This document shows, piece after piece, positions 34,682 through 45,528 of a stretch of DNA of 64,000 nucleotides. Under the pieces are notes generated by a model. The model saw only the letters and a list, made by a program, of their open reading frames with translations, was not told the DNA's origin and searched no databases. The DNA lies in the NCBI RefSeq assembly GCF_001997345.1, contig NZ_CP019606.1:1550001-1614000 (forward strand), written 5' to 3'. Numbering within the stretch: position 1 is the stretch's first letter; the number at the start of each line of letters is the position of its first letter. The position numbers and the translations under genes are program-made. This DNA is from Tessaracoccus aquimaris. Its GTDB lineage: Bacteria; Actinomycetota; Actinomycetes; Propionibacteriales; Propionibacteriaceae.

Positions 34682-36210
34682 ATGAACAGCTACCAGAACC
34701 CGCTGCGCGATCCGCAGGATCGCCGCCTGCCCCGCATCGCAGGGCCGTGCGTGCTCGTGATCTTCGGCGTGACCGGCGACCTGTCGCGCAAGAAGCTGAT
34801 GCCCGCGGTCTACGACCTCGCGAACCGAGGCCTTCTCCCCCCGGGTTTCGGGCTGGTCGGGTTCGCCCGCCGCGACTGGGCCGATCAGGACTTCGCCAAG
34901 GAGGTCCACGACGCGGTCAAGGAGCATGCGCGCACGCCTTTCCGTGAGGAGGTCTGGGAGCAGTTGCTCGAGGGCATCCGCTTCGTGTCTGGCACCTTCG
35001 ATTCGGACGAGTCGTTCGAGTCGCTGAAGAAGACCATCGTCGAACTCGACACGACACGCGGCACGGGCGGCAACCACGCCTTCTACCTGTCGATCCCGCC
35101 GTCGGGCTTCGAACAGGTGATGTCGCAGTTGGCGAAGCACGGGCTCGCGGAGCGTCACCCCGGCACCTGGAACCGGGTCGTGATCGAGAAGCCGTTCGGG
35201 CACGATCTGGCCTCAGCCAAGGAACTCAACGCCGTGGTCGAGCGGCTGTTCACCCCGCAGGAGGTGTTCCGCATCGACCACTACCTCGGCAAGGAGACGG
35301 TGCAGAACCTCCTGGCGCTTCGCTTCGCGAACCAGATGTTCGAGCCGATCTGGAACAACCACTACGTCTCGCACGTCGAGATCACGATGGCCGAGGACAT
35401 CGGCATCGGCGGCCGCGCAGGCTACTTCGACGGCATCGGATCGGCCCGCGACGTGATGCAGAACCACCTGCTCCAACTGCTTGCGCTGACCGCCATGGAG
35501 GAGCCAACCAGCTTCGAGGCATCCCAGTTGCGCGCCGAGAAGAAGAAGGTGCTCGCGGCCGCCCACGTACCGCAGCACTACGACCTGCACACCGCGCGCG
35601 GCCAGTACGCCGCCGGCTGGCAGGGCGGCGAGGCCGTGATCGGCTACCTCGAGGAGGAGGGCGTGCCCGCCGACTCCAAGACCGAGACCTATGCCGCGAT
35701 CCGCGTCGACATCGACAACCGCCGCTGGGCCGGGGTGCCGTTCTATCTGCGCACCGCCAAGCGGATGCCGCGCCGCGTCACGGAGGTGGCCCTCAGCTTC
35801 AAGCGGGCCCCGCACCTGCCGTTCACGGTGACCGACACCGAGGAACTCGGCACCAACGCCCTGGTGATGCGCATCCAGCCCGACGAGGGCGTCACGCTGC
35901 GCTTCGGCGCGAAGGTGCCGGGCACCCAGATGGAGATCCGTGAGGTGTCGATGGACTTCGCCTACGGCGGGTCATTCACCGAGTCCTCCCCGAGGCGTAC
36001 GAGCGCCTGATCCTCGACGTGCTGCTCGGCGACCCGCCGCTTTTCCCGCAGCAGGAGGAGGTCGAACTGAGTTGGCAGATCCTGGACCCGGTGCTCGAGT
36101 ACTGGGCCTCGCTCGACAGCCAACCGGACCAGTACCCCGCGGGCACCTGGGGGCCCGAGTCCAGCTTCGAGATGGTTGCCCGCGACGGCAACTCGTGGCG
36201 TAGGCCGTAA
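34682..36210 (+). pseudogene. zwf: Glucose-6-phosphate dehydrogenase, one-base deletion near the end
   Basis: First enzyme of the oxidative pentose phosphate pathway, oxidising glucose-6-phosphate with NADP+. NADP-binding GVTGDLSRKKL, substrate lysine block EKPFGHD and catalytic RIDHYLGKE are intact. The frame breaks at TCCTCCCCGAGGCG (about 35983-35996): one extra G restores FTESSPEAYERLILDVLLGDPPLFPQ, and the protein continues to WRRP at 36210, about 509 residues. Without it the protein ends at 36010 with 442 residues. Because opcA and pgl follow intact, a consensus error is likely. A TAGGGT -10 lies eight bases before the ATG. Confidence 0.9.
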
Positions 36211-36221
36211 GGAGAGCGACC

Positions 36222-37127
36222 ATGATCGTCGACCTGAAGAACACCACCGCGCGCGCCATCTCCGCCGCGCTGATCGACGCCCACCGCGGCGTTGGCAACG
36301 CCACCGGCCTCGTGCTGACCCTTGTCATCGTGACGAGCGAATCGCGCTTCGAGGAGGTCCTCGAGGCCGCGAAGGCCTCCGCCACCGCCCACCCCTCGCG
36401 CGTCATCGTCGCGACCTACGCCGACGGCGACGAGCCGTACCTGGACGCGAGCGTCGAGGTCGGCGAGGGCCTCCCCGGCGACCTGATCGTGCTGAGGCTG
36501 CACGGGGCGCTGCGCGACCACGGCGACTCGGTGTGCCTTCCGCTGCTGCTTCCCGACTCCCCCACCATCGTGTGGTGGCCCCACGAGGCGCCCGACAACC
36601 TGGCAACCGACCCGATCGGCTCGCTCGCGGACCGGCGGATCACCGACGCGGCGGGCTGCGGCGACCCCGTCGCCGCGCTGGTGCGCAGGGCCCGCAACCA
36701 CGCCCCCGGCGACACCGACCTGACCTGGACCCGGCTGACCCGCTGGCGCGCGCTGCTCGCCGCGGCGCTCGACCAGTCCGAGGAGCAGGTCACCGGCGCC
36801 CGCGTCGAGGCAGCCCCCGACAACGCCCCCGCGCTGCTGCTTGCCGCCTGGCTGAAGCAGCGCCTCGGCGTCGACGTCGAATACCGGCGGGGCGACCATC
36901 AGGGCGTCAACTCGGTCGTCCTGACCACCCCCGAGGGCGACATCACCGTCCGCAGGATCGCAGCGGGCAGCGCCATCTACCAGGTGCCGGGCCAGCCGGA
37001 GCGGACGGTGGCGCTGCGCCGCAGGCCGCTGACCGACCTGCTGACCGAGGAACTGCGTCGCATGGACGCCGACGACATCTTCGAGGCCGCCGCCGAGCAG
37101 ATCGTCGCCGACTCCGAGGGACGGTAG
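36222..37127 (+). CDS. opcA: OpcA, glucose-6-phosphate dehydrogenase assembly protein
   Basis: A 301-residue actinobacterial/cyanobacterial OpcA, needed for activity or allostery of Zwf. It shows the family start MIVDLKNTTARAISAALID, the central PDSPTIVWWPHEAPDNL block and the C-terminal RRPLTDLLTEELRRMDADDIFE. It lies 11 bases after zwf and two bases before the pgl start, as in other actinobacteria, so the three form an operon. Confidence 0.93.
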   Translation: MIVDLKNTTARAISAALIDAHRGVGNATGLVLTLVIVTSESRFEEVLEAAKASATAHPSRVIVATYADGDEPYLDASVEVGEGLPGDLIVLRLHGALRDHGDSVCLPLLLPDSPTIVWWPHEAPDNLATDPIGSLADRRITDAAGCGDPVAALVRRARNHAPGDTDLTWTRLTRWRALLAAALDQSEEQVTGARVEAAPDNAPALLLAAWLKQRLGVDVEYRRGDHQGVNSVVLTTPEGDITVRRIAAGSAIYQVPGQPERTVALRRRPLTDLLTEELRRMDADDIFEAAAEQIVADSEGR

Positions 37128-37129
37128 CC

Positions 37130-37861
37130 GTGTACACCCGCGTGGTGCGCCTCTGCGACGCCGACGACGTCTCGACGACGGTCGCTGGCCTGCTGCTGGA
37201 GCGGCTGCTCGAACTGCAGGCGAGCCAGCCGATCGTGCACGTCTGTCTGACCGGTGGCGACACCGCCAACGCGATGTACGAGAAGTTCGCGGAACTGGCC
37301 GACGGCTCAGAACTCGACGCCTCGAAGCTGCAGTTGTGGTGGGGAGACGAGCGCTTCGTCCCCGCGACGGACCCGGCCCGCAACTCGCTGCAGGCGATCA
37401 CCCGGCTGGCGCGCACCATCTCGATCAAGTCGGCGGACACCCACATGATGGCGGCGGCGGACGGGCGCAAGGACCCGCACGAGTCGGCGGCGGAGTACGA
37501 GGCGGAACTCGGGTCGACCACCTTCGACATCACGCTGCTGGGGATCGGCAAGGACGGCCACGTCGCGTCGCTCTTCCCGAACCACCCGAGCTCCGACCCG
37601 ACGTCGCGGGGCGTGATCGGGGTGACCGACAGCCCCAAGGAGCCCTCCGAGCGGATCAGCCTCACCGCCGGGTCGCTGAAGCGTTCGCACGAGGTCTGGT
37701 ACCTGGCGACCGGAACGGGCAAGGCGCACGCGGTGTCCGCGACGCTGGACGGCGACCCGCGGCTCCCGGGATCGCAGATCAAGGGCGACGTCGCGACGGT
37801 GTGGTTCCTGGACCAAGGTGCCGCCGAGGAACTGCCACCCCAGTACACCTGCGCCTTCTGA
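37130..37861 (+). CDS. pgl: 6-phosphogluconolactonase
   Basis: A 243-residue enzyme that hydrolyses 6-phosphogluconolactone to 6-phosphogluconate. Family blocks are visible: CLTGGDTANAMYEKF, WWGDERFVPATDPARNS and LLGIGKDGHVASLFPNHP. GTG at 37130 stands two bases after the opcA stop and gives the usual N-terminus; the much longer open frame is a shadow of opcA. It completes the zwf-opcA-pgl operon, whose usual tkt and tal partners are not beside it. Confidence 0.93.
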   Translation: MYTRVVRLCDADDVSTTVAGLLLERLLELQASQPIVHVCLTGGDTANAMYEKFAELADGSELDASKLQLWWGDERFVPATDPARNSLQAITRLARTISIKSADTHMMAAADGRKDPHESAAEYEAELGSTTFDITLLGIGKDGHVASLFPNHPSSDPTSRGVIGVTDSPKEPSERISLTAGSLKRSHEVWYLATGTGKAHAVSATLDGDPRLPGSQIKGDVATVWFLDQGAAEELPPQYTCAF

Positions 37862-37866
37862 CGACG

Positions 37867-38448
37867 CTACCTCCGGCGCGAGGAGGGGATGAACAGCAGT
37901 AGCGCCGCGAGTCCGTGCATCGCCGCCAGGATCTTCGCCGCATCAAGGAGGCTCAACCCCGCGAGCGGGGTCGTGCCCATCAGCGCGACCGCCACCCACA
38001 CTCCCGCCCCCAGCAGGGCCAGCACGCCGACGATGGCGCCGAGCCTCGGCAGCCCCCGGGTGACGCCGATCGAGATCAGGCCGAAGATCAGCGTCAGGAG
38101 CACGATCAGCACGAAGACCACCAGGGCAGCGGCAGCCCCTTGGTCCCCCAATTCCCGGTCGACGTAGTCGGCGATCATCTCTATGCCGAGCATGATCAGC
38201 AGCATCACGATGTTGAGCAGCGCAGTGAAGATCGCCACGGCGCGCCCGCAGCCTCCGCCCGACGGCTGGACGGGCGGCCGGTAGGGCTGCTGACCCCACT
38301 GGGGCTGCTGCGCCCACTGCTGCTGAGGGTGCCCAGGCCATCCGGCCTGCTGCTGGTGAGGCTGGGGCGCGGGTCCCGGCTGCGGGGCCACGGTCGGCTG
38401 CTCGACGGTGTCGTCGTTGAAGCCGTACGGGTCGTCGGTGCTGCTCAC
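37867..38448 (-). CDS. Membrane protein with Pro/Gln-rich cytoplasmic tail
   Basis: 193 residues. The N-terminal 65 are Pro/Gln/Trp-rich (AGWPGHPQQQWAQQPQWGQQ), and four hydrophobic helices follow (AIFTALLNIVMLLIMLGI onward) before a basic SSRRR end. Such low-complexity tails are common on actinobacterial membrane proteins of unknown role. GTG at 38448 has GAGGAGG upstream; the ATG-like start at 38472 is less likely. It is convergent with pgl, six bases away. Confidence 0.72.
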   Translation of the reverse strand: MSSTDDPYGFNDDTVEQPTVAPQPGPAPQPHQQQAGWPGHPQQQWAQQPQWGQQPYRPPVQPSGGGCGRAVAIFTALLNIVMLLIMLGIEMIADYVDRELGDQGAAAALVVFVLIVLLTLIFGLISIGVTRGLPRLGAIVGVLALLGAGVWVAVALMGTTPLAGLSLLDAAKILAAMHGLAALLLFIPSSRRR

Positions 38449-38530
38449 TGCCCTCCTCGGGGAGATCTCCACGACATCCTAAGCGCAGTCCGGCCCAGCA
38501 GGTCCCGCAGACCGGGGCCGTGGCCGCACA

Positions 38531-38568
38531 GAGAAAAGGGCCCCAGGAACGTGTCCCAGGGCCCTCTC
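38531..38568 (-). terminator. Terminator of rbpA
   Basis: AGGGCCC and GGGCCCT arms with an inner GGA/TCC pairing form a hairpin; on the minus strand it is followed by TTTTCTC, a short U-tract. It lies 14 bases past the rbpA stop. Confidence 0.8.
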
Positions 38569-38582
38569 TGACGCTGTGCGTG

Positions 38583-38939
38583 TCAGTAGATGACCTCGCC
38601 GCTCGCGCGTCGCGCGCGCAGCGCGGTCACCGCCTCCTCAAGGATCTGCTCCGCCTCGGCGTCCGTGCGACGCTCCTTGACGTAGGCGAGGTGCGTCTTG
38701 TACGGGGTGATCTTCGGGGGCGGCGGCGGGTTGTCCGCATCCATGTTCGCGGGCAGCCCGCAGCGCGGGCAGTCCCACGTCTCCGGGACCTGCGCGTCGG
38801 CCGCGAAGGCCGGGCGCGTCACGTGCCCGCTGGCACAGAAGTAGGAGACGTGCAGTCGGGGCGCGGTATCGCCGCGCTCCGCCTCGCCCATGGGTCCTGC
38901 ACCGACGCGTGTTCCACGAATGGCATTGCCACCAGCCAC
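38583..38939 (-). CDS. rbpA: RbpA, RNA polymerase-binding protein
   Basis: A 118-residue actinobacterial activator that binds the principal sigma factor and stabilises open complexes. The N-terminal GGNAIRGTRVGAGPMGEAERG tail block (quoted by its parts GGNAIRGTR and GAGPMGE), core PRLHVSYFCASGHVT, zinc-ribbon-like CPRCGLPAN, and sigma-interaction region YKTHLAYVKERR are visible. GTG at 38939 follows TAGGAG. It sits downstream of secG. Confidence 0.93.
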   Translation of the reverse strand: MAGGNAIRGTRVGAGPMGEAERGDTAPRLHVSYFCASGHVTRPAFAADAQVPETWDCPRCGLPANMDADNPPPPPKITPYKTHLAYVKERRTDAEAEQILEEAVTALRARRASGEVIY

Positions 38940-38989
38940 TTTGATGAGCTCCTAGAAAGAGGGTGCGAAATCTGTGATGTTCTCGAGCG

Positions 38990-39256
38990 TCAGCCCAGTC
39001 GGTACAGCACGAGCAGACCGACGATGGTCAGCAGCCATAGCAACCCGAGCACGACCGTGATCCGGTCGAGCCTGCGTTCTGCCGTCGATGCGCCGCCCAT
39101 CGAACTGGACATGCCGCCGCCGAAGAGGTCTGACATGCCACCGCCGCGTCCCTTGTGGAGGAGGACGGTCGCCGCGAGCAGAATGCTGAGGATCGTGACG
39201 ATGATCGACAGCACCGTAATGGGCACAGACACGAGGGGGACAATCACGCGGTACAT
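38990..39256 (-). CDS. secG: SecG, preprotein translocase subunit
   Basis: An 88-residue two-helix membrane protein of the SecYEG channel. The first helix is TVLSIIVTILSILLAATVLL; then the Gly-rich loop KGRGGGMSDLFGGGMSSSMGG, a SecG hallmark; then the second helix VVLGLLWLLTIVGLLVL. It lies between tpiA and rbpA, the usual actinobacterial order. Confidence 0.93.
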   Translation of the reverse strand: MYRVIVPLVSVPITVLSIIVTILSILLAATVLLHKGRGGGMSDLFGGGMSSSMGGASTAERRLDRITVVLGLLWLLTIVGLLVLYRLG

Positions 39257-39304
39257 GTTATCGGACGGGCACGTTTATTCCACATCCGCGGTCCCCCAAG
39301 CGAA

Positions 39305-39338
39305 GCGGCGGCGCCGACCCGTGGGTCGACGCCGCCGC
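39305..39338 (-). terminator. Terminator after tpiA
   Basis: GCGGCGGCG and GACCC pair with GGGTC and CGCCGCCGC across a 2x2 internal mismatch, forming a strong hairpin 16 bases past the tpiA stop and before the secG promoter region. Confidence 0.7.
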
Positions 39339-39353
39339 CAGGGCTCGATGTGC

Positions 39354-40133
39354 TCAGAGCTGGTAGAAGCGCACGATCGCCGCGAACTCCTCGGGCTGCA
39401 GGCTCGCGCCGCCCACGAGGCAGCCGTCGACGTCGGGCTGATCCATGATCTGGACGACGTTTCCGGACTTGACGGAGCCGCCGTACTGGATGCGGACCGA
39501 CTCGGCGGTTGCCTCGTCGTAGAGCGATGCGACCTCGCGACGGATCGCGCCGCAGACCTCCTGCGCGTCGGCCGGGGTGGCGACCTCGCCGGTGCCGATG
39601 GCCCAGACGGGCTCGTAGGCGATCACGAGGCCCGCGACCTGCTCGGAGGTGAGGCCCGCGAGGGCGCCCTGGACCTGCGCGAGGGTGTAGGAGACCTGGT
39701 CGCCCGCCTTGCGGATGTCGAGGCCCTCACCGACGCACACGATCGGGATCATCCCGGCGCCGAGCACCTTTGCGGTCTTCGCGTTGACCAGTTCGTCGGT
39801 CTCACCGAAGAACTGACGGCGCTCCGAGTGGCCGACGACGACGTACTGGACGCCGAGCTTCGACAGCATCGTCACGGAGATCTCGCCCGTGAAGGCGCCG
39901 TTGTCGTGCTCGGAGACGTTCTGCGCGCCGAGCCCGAACGGGATACGGTCGCCGTCGATCAGGGTGCGGACCGTGCGGATGTCGGTGAAGGGCACGCACA
40001 GCACGCACTCCGACTTCTTGGGGTCCCAGTCCTTGTCGACGAGGGTGTAGTGGATCTTCTCCACGAGTCCGGTGGCCTCGATGTGGTCGATGTTCATCTT
40101 CCAGTTGCCGGCCATGATGGGCGTGCGAGTCAT
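39354..40133 (-). CDS. tpiA: Triosephosphate isomerase
   Basis: A 259-residue TIM-barrel glycolytic enzyme interconverting dihydroxyacetone phosphate and glyceraldehyde-3-phosphate. Lys12 (GNWKMN), His102 (VGHSERR) and Glu174 ([11 protein letters not shown]) are the catalytic residues, with the phosphate loops GGSVKSGN and VGGASL. Its ATG shares one base with the pgk stop (TGATG), so the two are translationally coupled. Confidence 0.96.
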   Translation of the reverse strand: MTRTPIMAGNWKMNIDHIEATGLVEKIHYTLVDKDWDPKKSECVLCVPFTDIRTVRTLIDGDRIPFGLGAQNVSEHDNGAFTGEISVTMLSKLGVQYVVVGHSERRQFFGETDELVNAKTAKVLGAGMIPIVCVGEGLDIRKAGDQVSYTLAQVQGALAGLTSEQVAGLVIAYEPVWAIGTGEVATPADAQEVCGAIRREVASLYDEATAESVRIQYGGSVKSGNVVQIMDQPDVDGCLVGGASLQPEEFAAIVRFYQL

Positions 40134-41347
40134 CAGTTGTTCTCCTCAAGAACGGAAATACCGGGCAGTTCCTTGCCCTCCAGGAATTCCAGCGACGCGC
40201 CGCCGCCGGTCGAAATGTGGCCGAACTCTTCGTCGGCGAAGCCCAGCGCGCGGACCGCTGCGGCGGAGTCGCCACCGCCGACGACAGACAGGCCGCCGAC
40301 CTCGGTGAGGGCCTTCGCGACGGCCAGGGTGCCGTCGGAGAACTCCTTGATCTCGAACACGCCCATCGGGCCGTTCCAGAACACGGTCTTGGCCTCACGG
40401 ATCGCCGCGGCGAACAGCTTCTCCGACTCGGGGCCGATGTCGAGGCCCATCTTGTCGGCGGGGATCGCGTCGGCGGAGACGACCTCGACGTCACCGATGG
40501 CCTTGAGGCCCTCGAAGTCGGCGCCGTCAGCGACGCGGACGTCGACGGGGAGCAGGATGACCTTACCCTCGGCCTTCGCCTGCTCCAGGTAGCCCCGGCA
40601 GGTCTCGAGGTTGGCGTCGTCGACGAGCGACGTGCCGATGTCGTGGCCCTGGGCCTTCAGGAAGGTGAAGAGCATGCCGCCGCCGATCACGAGCGTGTCC
40701 GCGACCTTGAGCAGGTTGTCGATCACGGAGAGCTTGTCTGCGACCTTCGCGCCGCCGAGGACGACGACGTAGGGGCGCTCGGGCGACTCGGTGAGCTGCT
40801 TGAGGACCCCGACCTCCTTCGCGACGAGCGAACCTGCGGCGCTGGGCAGCAGCTTGGCGACGTCGTAGACGGAGGCCTGCTTGCGGTGCACGACCCCGAA
40901 GCCGTCGGAGACGAAGATGTCACCGAAGGCCGCGTACTTCTTGGCAAGTTCGGTGCGCTCGGCCTCGTCCTTTGATTCCTCGCCCGGCTCGTAGCGGACG
41001 TTCTCCAGCAGGGCGACCTCTCCGTCCTGCAGCGAGTCGACCACGGCGGTGGCGGAATCGCCGACGACGTCGGAGGCGAACTTGACGTCGGTGCCGAGCA
41101 GTTCACCGAGGCGCTTCGCGACGGGGGCGAGCGAATACTTGGGGTTGACCTCGCCCTTGGGGCGGCCGAGGTGGGCCATGATGACGATGCGGGCGCCGGC
41201 GTCGCGGAGCTGGTTCAGCGTCGGAAGCGCGGCGCGGATGCGGCCGTCGTCGGTGATGTTCTTGTCTGCATCCAGCGGGACGTTGAAGTCGTTGCGGATG
41301 AGGACGCGCTTACCGGAGAGATCTCCAAGGTCTGCGACAGACTTCAT
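40133..41347 (-). CDS. pgk: Phosphoglycerate kinase
   Basis: A 404-residue two-domain glycolytic kinase making ATP from 1,3-bisphosphoglycerate. Substrate block [20 protein letters not shown] (22-41), hinge [13 protein letters not shown] and the C-terminal [11 protein letters not shown] nucleotide loop are evident. It follows gap after a strong hairpin terminator and is fused to tpiA by overlapping codons. Confidence 0.96.
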   Translation of the reverse strand: MKSVADLGDLSGKRVLIRNDFNVPLDADKNITDDGRIRAALPTLNQLRDAGARIVIMAHLGRPKGEVNPKYSLAPVAKRLGELLGTDVKFASDVVGDSATAVVDSLQDGEVALLENVRYEPGEESKDEAERTELAKKYAAFGDIFVSDGFGVVHRKQASVYDVAKLLPSAAGSLVAKEVGVLKQLTESPERPYVVVLGGAKVADKLSVIDNLLKVADTLVIGGGMLFTFLKAQGHDIGTSLVDDANLETCRGYLEQAKAEGKVILLPVDVRVADGADFEGLKAIGDVEVVSADAIPADKMGLDIGPESEKLFAAAIREAKTVFWNGPMGVFEIKEFSDGTLAVAKALTEVGGLSVVGGGDSAAAVRALGFADEEFGHISTGGGASLEFLEGKELPGISVLEENN

Positions 41348-41399
41348 GGTTGGCCTTTCACTGTGGTTTCTTGGCGTCGCACAGGCGACGCAGGATGTG

Positions 41400-41440
41400 A
41401 CGACGGCCCCGCAACCCCTTGGGGGTCGCGGGGCCGTCGT
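41400..41440 (-). terminator. Strong hairpin between gap and pgk
   Basis: ACGACGGCCCCGC (41400-41412) pairs perfectly with GCGGGGCCGTCGT (41428-41440), with an inner ACCCC/GGGGT stem and small loop. It lies between two genes of the same operon direction, so it may lower pgk-tpiA expression relative to gap. Confidence 0.85.
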
Positions 41441-41467
41441 TCAGGGCACTTGGCCGAAGCAGTCAGC

Positions 41468-42562
<1,095 letters not shown>

Positions 42563-42573
42563 TTAGCCCCGGG

Positions 42574-43557
42574 CTACTGATCCTCACGCAGATCGGCAGG
42601 CAGCGACGCCTCAGTGTTAGGTATTCCCGCATCGTCGGCCGCCTTATCCGCCGTAGCCAACAGGCGACGGATCCGTCCGGCGACCGCGTCCTTGGTCAGC
42701 GGCGGCTCGTGCAGCCTGCCCAGTTCCTCGAGGCTCGCCTGGCGGTGCGCGAGGCGCAATTCACCCGCCGCGCGTAGGTGTTCTGGCACATCCTCGCCGA
42801 GGATCTCCATCGCGCGCTCGACCCGGGCGCTCGCCGTCACGGCCGCGCGTGCGGAGCGGCGCAGGTTGGCGTCGTCGAAGTTGGCAAGCCGGTTGACGGA
42901 GGCGCGCACCTCACGGCGCTTGCGGCGCTCCTCCCACACGATGCGGGTCTCAGCGGCCCCCATCCGGGTGAGCAGTTCGGCGATCGCGTCGCCGTCGCGG
43001 ATCACGACGCGGTCGACGCCGCGCACCTCTCGCGACTTCACGCCGAGCCCGAGCCTGCGGGCCGCGCCGACCAGCGCGAGCGCCGCCTCGGAGCCTGGGC
43101 AGGTGACCTCGAGGGCCATGGAGCGGCCGGGCTCGGTAAGCGAGCCGCGGGCGAGGAAGGCGCCGCGCCACACGGCGATGGAGTCGGCCATCGACCCGCC
43201 CACCACGACGGGAGGCAGGCCGCGCACCGGGCGCCGGTTCTGGTCGACAAGGCCCGTCATGCGGGCCAACTGCTCGCCCTCGCGGACGACGCGGACGGTG
43301 TAGCGGGGGCCCCTGCGCACGCCGGAGCCGTTGATGACGAGAAGTTCGGAGTCGATGGAATACAACTCGGCGATGAAGGAACGGAGCCTGCGGGCCGCCG
43401 CGCCCGTGTCGAACTCGGCCTCGATGACGATCCGGCCGCCGACGAGGTGCAGGCCACCGGCGAATCGCAGCATCGCGGCGACCTCCGCCCGTCGCACGGA
43501 CGGGTGCGGAGCGACAACGGTGGCGAGCTCAGCCTTCACCTTCTGCGTCAGAGCCAT
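42574..43557 (-). CDS. whiA: WhiA, sporulation/cell-division regulator
   Basis: A 327-residue protein combining a LAGLIDADG-like N-terminal domain ([18 protein letters not shown] region) with a C-terminal helix-turn-helix ([28 protein letters not shown]). It is present in nearly all actinobacteria, including non-sporulators, and acts as a transcription factor linked to division. ATG at 43557 fits family N-termini ([11 protein letters not shown]). It lies in the yvcK-whiA-gap order. Confidence 0.95.
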   Translation of the reverse strand: MALTQKVKAELATVVAPHPSVRRAEVAAMLRFAGGLHLVGGRIVIEAEFDTGAAARRLRSFIAELYSIDSELLVINGSGVRRGPRYTVRVVREGEQLARMTGLVDQNRRPVRGLPPVVVGGSMADSIAVWRGAFLARGSLTEPGRSMALEVTCPGSEAALALVGAARRLGLGVKSREVRGVDRVVIRDGDAIAELLTRMGAAETRIVWEERRKRREVRASVNRLANFDDANLRRSARAAVTASARVERAMEILGEDVPEHLRAAGELRLAHRQASLEELGRLHEPPLTKDAVAGRIRRLLATADKAADDAGIPNTEASLPADLREDQ

Positions 43558-43590
43558 GGGCGAAGTCTGCCACACCCGCGTGCCGCGCAA

Positions 43591-44538
43591 TCAGCCGTTG
43601 ATGACTTCACTGAAGACGGAGGCGAGACGGTTGGTGTCGTGCAATGCGGCCCCGCCGCGCACCGCGAGATCGGCCCTGACGAGCCTGCCTCCGAGGGACC
43701 GGACGTAGGCGCCGAGGTGCCGGTCGGTGTCGGCGAACCGCTGGTCTGCGAGCACCACGTCGAGCCGCAGACCAGGCGCGTGTTCGGCGAGCAGCTCGAT
43801 GTGGCGCGACGCGCTGAACCCGTCGGTCTCGTCCGCGGGCGCGATGTTCAGCACGAGGACCCGCTGGGCCTTCGTGGTGAGGATCGCCTCGGCCAGGTCG
43901 GGCACCAACAGGTGCGGGATGACGCTGGTGAACCAGGAGCCGGGGCCGAGCACGACGCTGTCGGCCTGCAGGATCGCCTCGACTGCCTCGGCGCGCGCGG
44001 GCGGGGACTCCGGGATCAGGCGGACGCTCTGGACCGTCGCGCGCGACTTCGCGACGGTCGCCTGGCCGCTGAGCGTGCAGACCTCGTCCGGCGCGAACGG
44101 GTCGAGGCCCACCACGTCGGCCTCGATCTCCAGCGGCACCGAGCTCATCGGAAGCACCCTGCCGCGGGTGCGCAGCAGGTCGCCCACCATGTCGAGCCCC
44201 TCGACCGGGTCCTCGAACTGCTGCCAGAGCCCCGCGATCAGGAGGTTGCCGATGGCGTGGCCCGCCAGTGGCCCCTCCCCCGCGAACCGCGACTGCAGCA
44301 CGCTCGCCCACGTCCGTCCGGCATGGTCGTCCGAGCACAGCGCGGCCAGCGCCATCCGCAGATCGCCCGGAGGCAGGATGTGGAACTCGTCGCGCAGCCT
44401 GCCGGACGAACCGCCGTCGTCGGCGACGGTGACGACCGCCGTCAACCGGTCGGTGACCCGACGCAGCGCGGACAGGGAGGCCGACAACCCGTGGCCTCCG
44501 CCGAGGGCGACCACGCGGGGCAACGACGTGAGGCTCAT
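43591..44538 (-). CDS. yvcK: YvcK/CofD-family gluconeogenesis factor
   Basis: A 315-residue CofD-like protein binding UDP-sugars, involved in carbon metabolism and cell-wall homeostasis. Nucleotide motif VVALGGGHGLSASLSALR, then VTVADDGGSSGRLR and GPGSWFTSVIPHLL are the family signatures. The start overlaps the rapZ stop by four bases (ATGA), so the two are coupled. Confidence 0.93.
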   Translation of the reverse strand: MSLTSLPRVVALGGGHGLSASLSALRRVTDRLTAVVTVADDGGSSGRLRDEFHILPPGDLRMALAALCSDDHAGRTWASVLQSRFAGEGPLAGHAIGNLLIAGLWQQFEDPVEGLDMVGDLLRTRGRVLPMSSVPLEIEADVVGLDPFAPDEVCTLSGQATVAKSRATVQSVRLIPESPPARAEAVEAILQADSVVLGPGSWFTSVIPHLLVPDLAEAILTTKAQRVLVLNIAPADETDGFSASRHIELLAEHAPGLRLDVVLADQRFADTDRHLGAYVRSLGGRLVRADLAVRGGAALHDTNRLASVFSEVING

Positions 44539-45401
44539 TCCTTCCCCAGATCCCGGTGCAGCACTGTGGTGGCGTAGCCCTTGGCGCGCAGCCTGGTGGC
44601 CAGTTCCTCGCTCATCGACGTCGAGCGGTGCTTGCCGCCGGTGCAGCCGATGGCGAGGGTGACCTGGCGCTTCCCCTCGGCCAGGTAGCCGGGCGCGACC
44701 GTCTCGAGCAGTTCGACCATGTGGTCCTGGAAGCGCTGCGCGGCGTCGTGCTTGAGCACGTATGCGGCGACGTCGCGGCTGAGGCCGGACTTGGGGCGCA
44801 GTTCCGGGATCCAGAACGGGTTCGGCAGGAAGCGGACGTCGAAGACCATGTCGGCGTCCACCGGAACGCCGTTCTTGAACCCGAACGAGATGATCGAGAT
44901 CTTCAACTTGTCGGTGGCCTCGTCGCCGAAGTGGTTGGCGATCCGCTGGACCAGTTGCCTGGCCGACAGCCGTGACGTGTCGACGACGATGTCGGCCTTT
45001 GCGCGCAGGTCTGCCAGCAGGCGACGCTCACGGTCGATGCCCTCGATGAGCCGGTCGCCGCCCTGCAGCGGGAGCGGGCGCCGGTTGGACTCCTGGCGCT
45101 GCACGATCACATCGTCGGTCGCCTCGAGGAACACCGTCGTGACGGTCGCCCCCTCCGCCTTGACCACAGCCAGTGCCTCCGGCACCTGGTCGAACTGCTC
45201 GCGGGAGCGGACGTCGACCACGATCGCGACCCGCATCACGTTCTGCCGCACCATGGTCTCGGCCAGCGTCGGGATCAGCACGGGCGGAAGATTGTCCACG
45301 ACGTACCAGCCGAGATCCTCCATCGCGTGCGCCGCGGTGCGGCGCCCTGCGCCGGACAGTCCGGTGATCAACGCGATCTCGAGGTGGGGGGCGTGGGTCA
45401 T
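44535..45401 (-). CDS. rapZ: RapZ-family nucleotide-binding protein
   Basis: A 288-residue P-loop protein; relatives control glmS regulation or bind UDP-GlcNAc. Walker A is GLSGAGRRTA, then VVDNLPPVL and the C-terminal IGCTGGKHRSTSMSEELA. ATG at 45401 follows TAGGCT (45408-45413, minus strand) by six bases, so rapZ has its own leaderless promoter. In many actinobacteria uvrC lies directly upstream; here about 10.8 kb intervene. Confidence 0.93.
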   Translation of the reverse strand: MTHAPHLEIALITGLSGAGRRTAAHAMEDLGWYVVDNLPPVLIPTLAETMVRQNVMRVAIVVDVRSREQFDQVPEALAVVKAEGATVTTVFLEATDDVIVQRQESNRRPLPLQGGDRLIEGIDRERRLLADLRAKADIVVDTSRLSARQLVQRIANHFGDEATDKLKISIISFGFKNGVPVDADMVFDVRFLPNPFWIPELRPKSGLSRDVAAYVLKHDAAQRFQDHMVELLETVAPGYLAEGKRQVTLAIGCTGGKHRSTSMSEELATRLRAKGYATTVLHRDLGKE

Positions 45402-45528
45402 GCCGACAGCCTAGTGGACCCGCTCCTTCTGGCCAGCGCGCGTGACCGCGCGCGAGTAGCAGACCCCACGGTGGGTGGATTTGGCCAACCCCGACAAGCA
45501 TGCCCCTCCACAGTGGCAGGGTGGGGGG

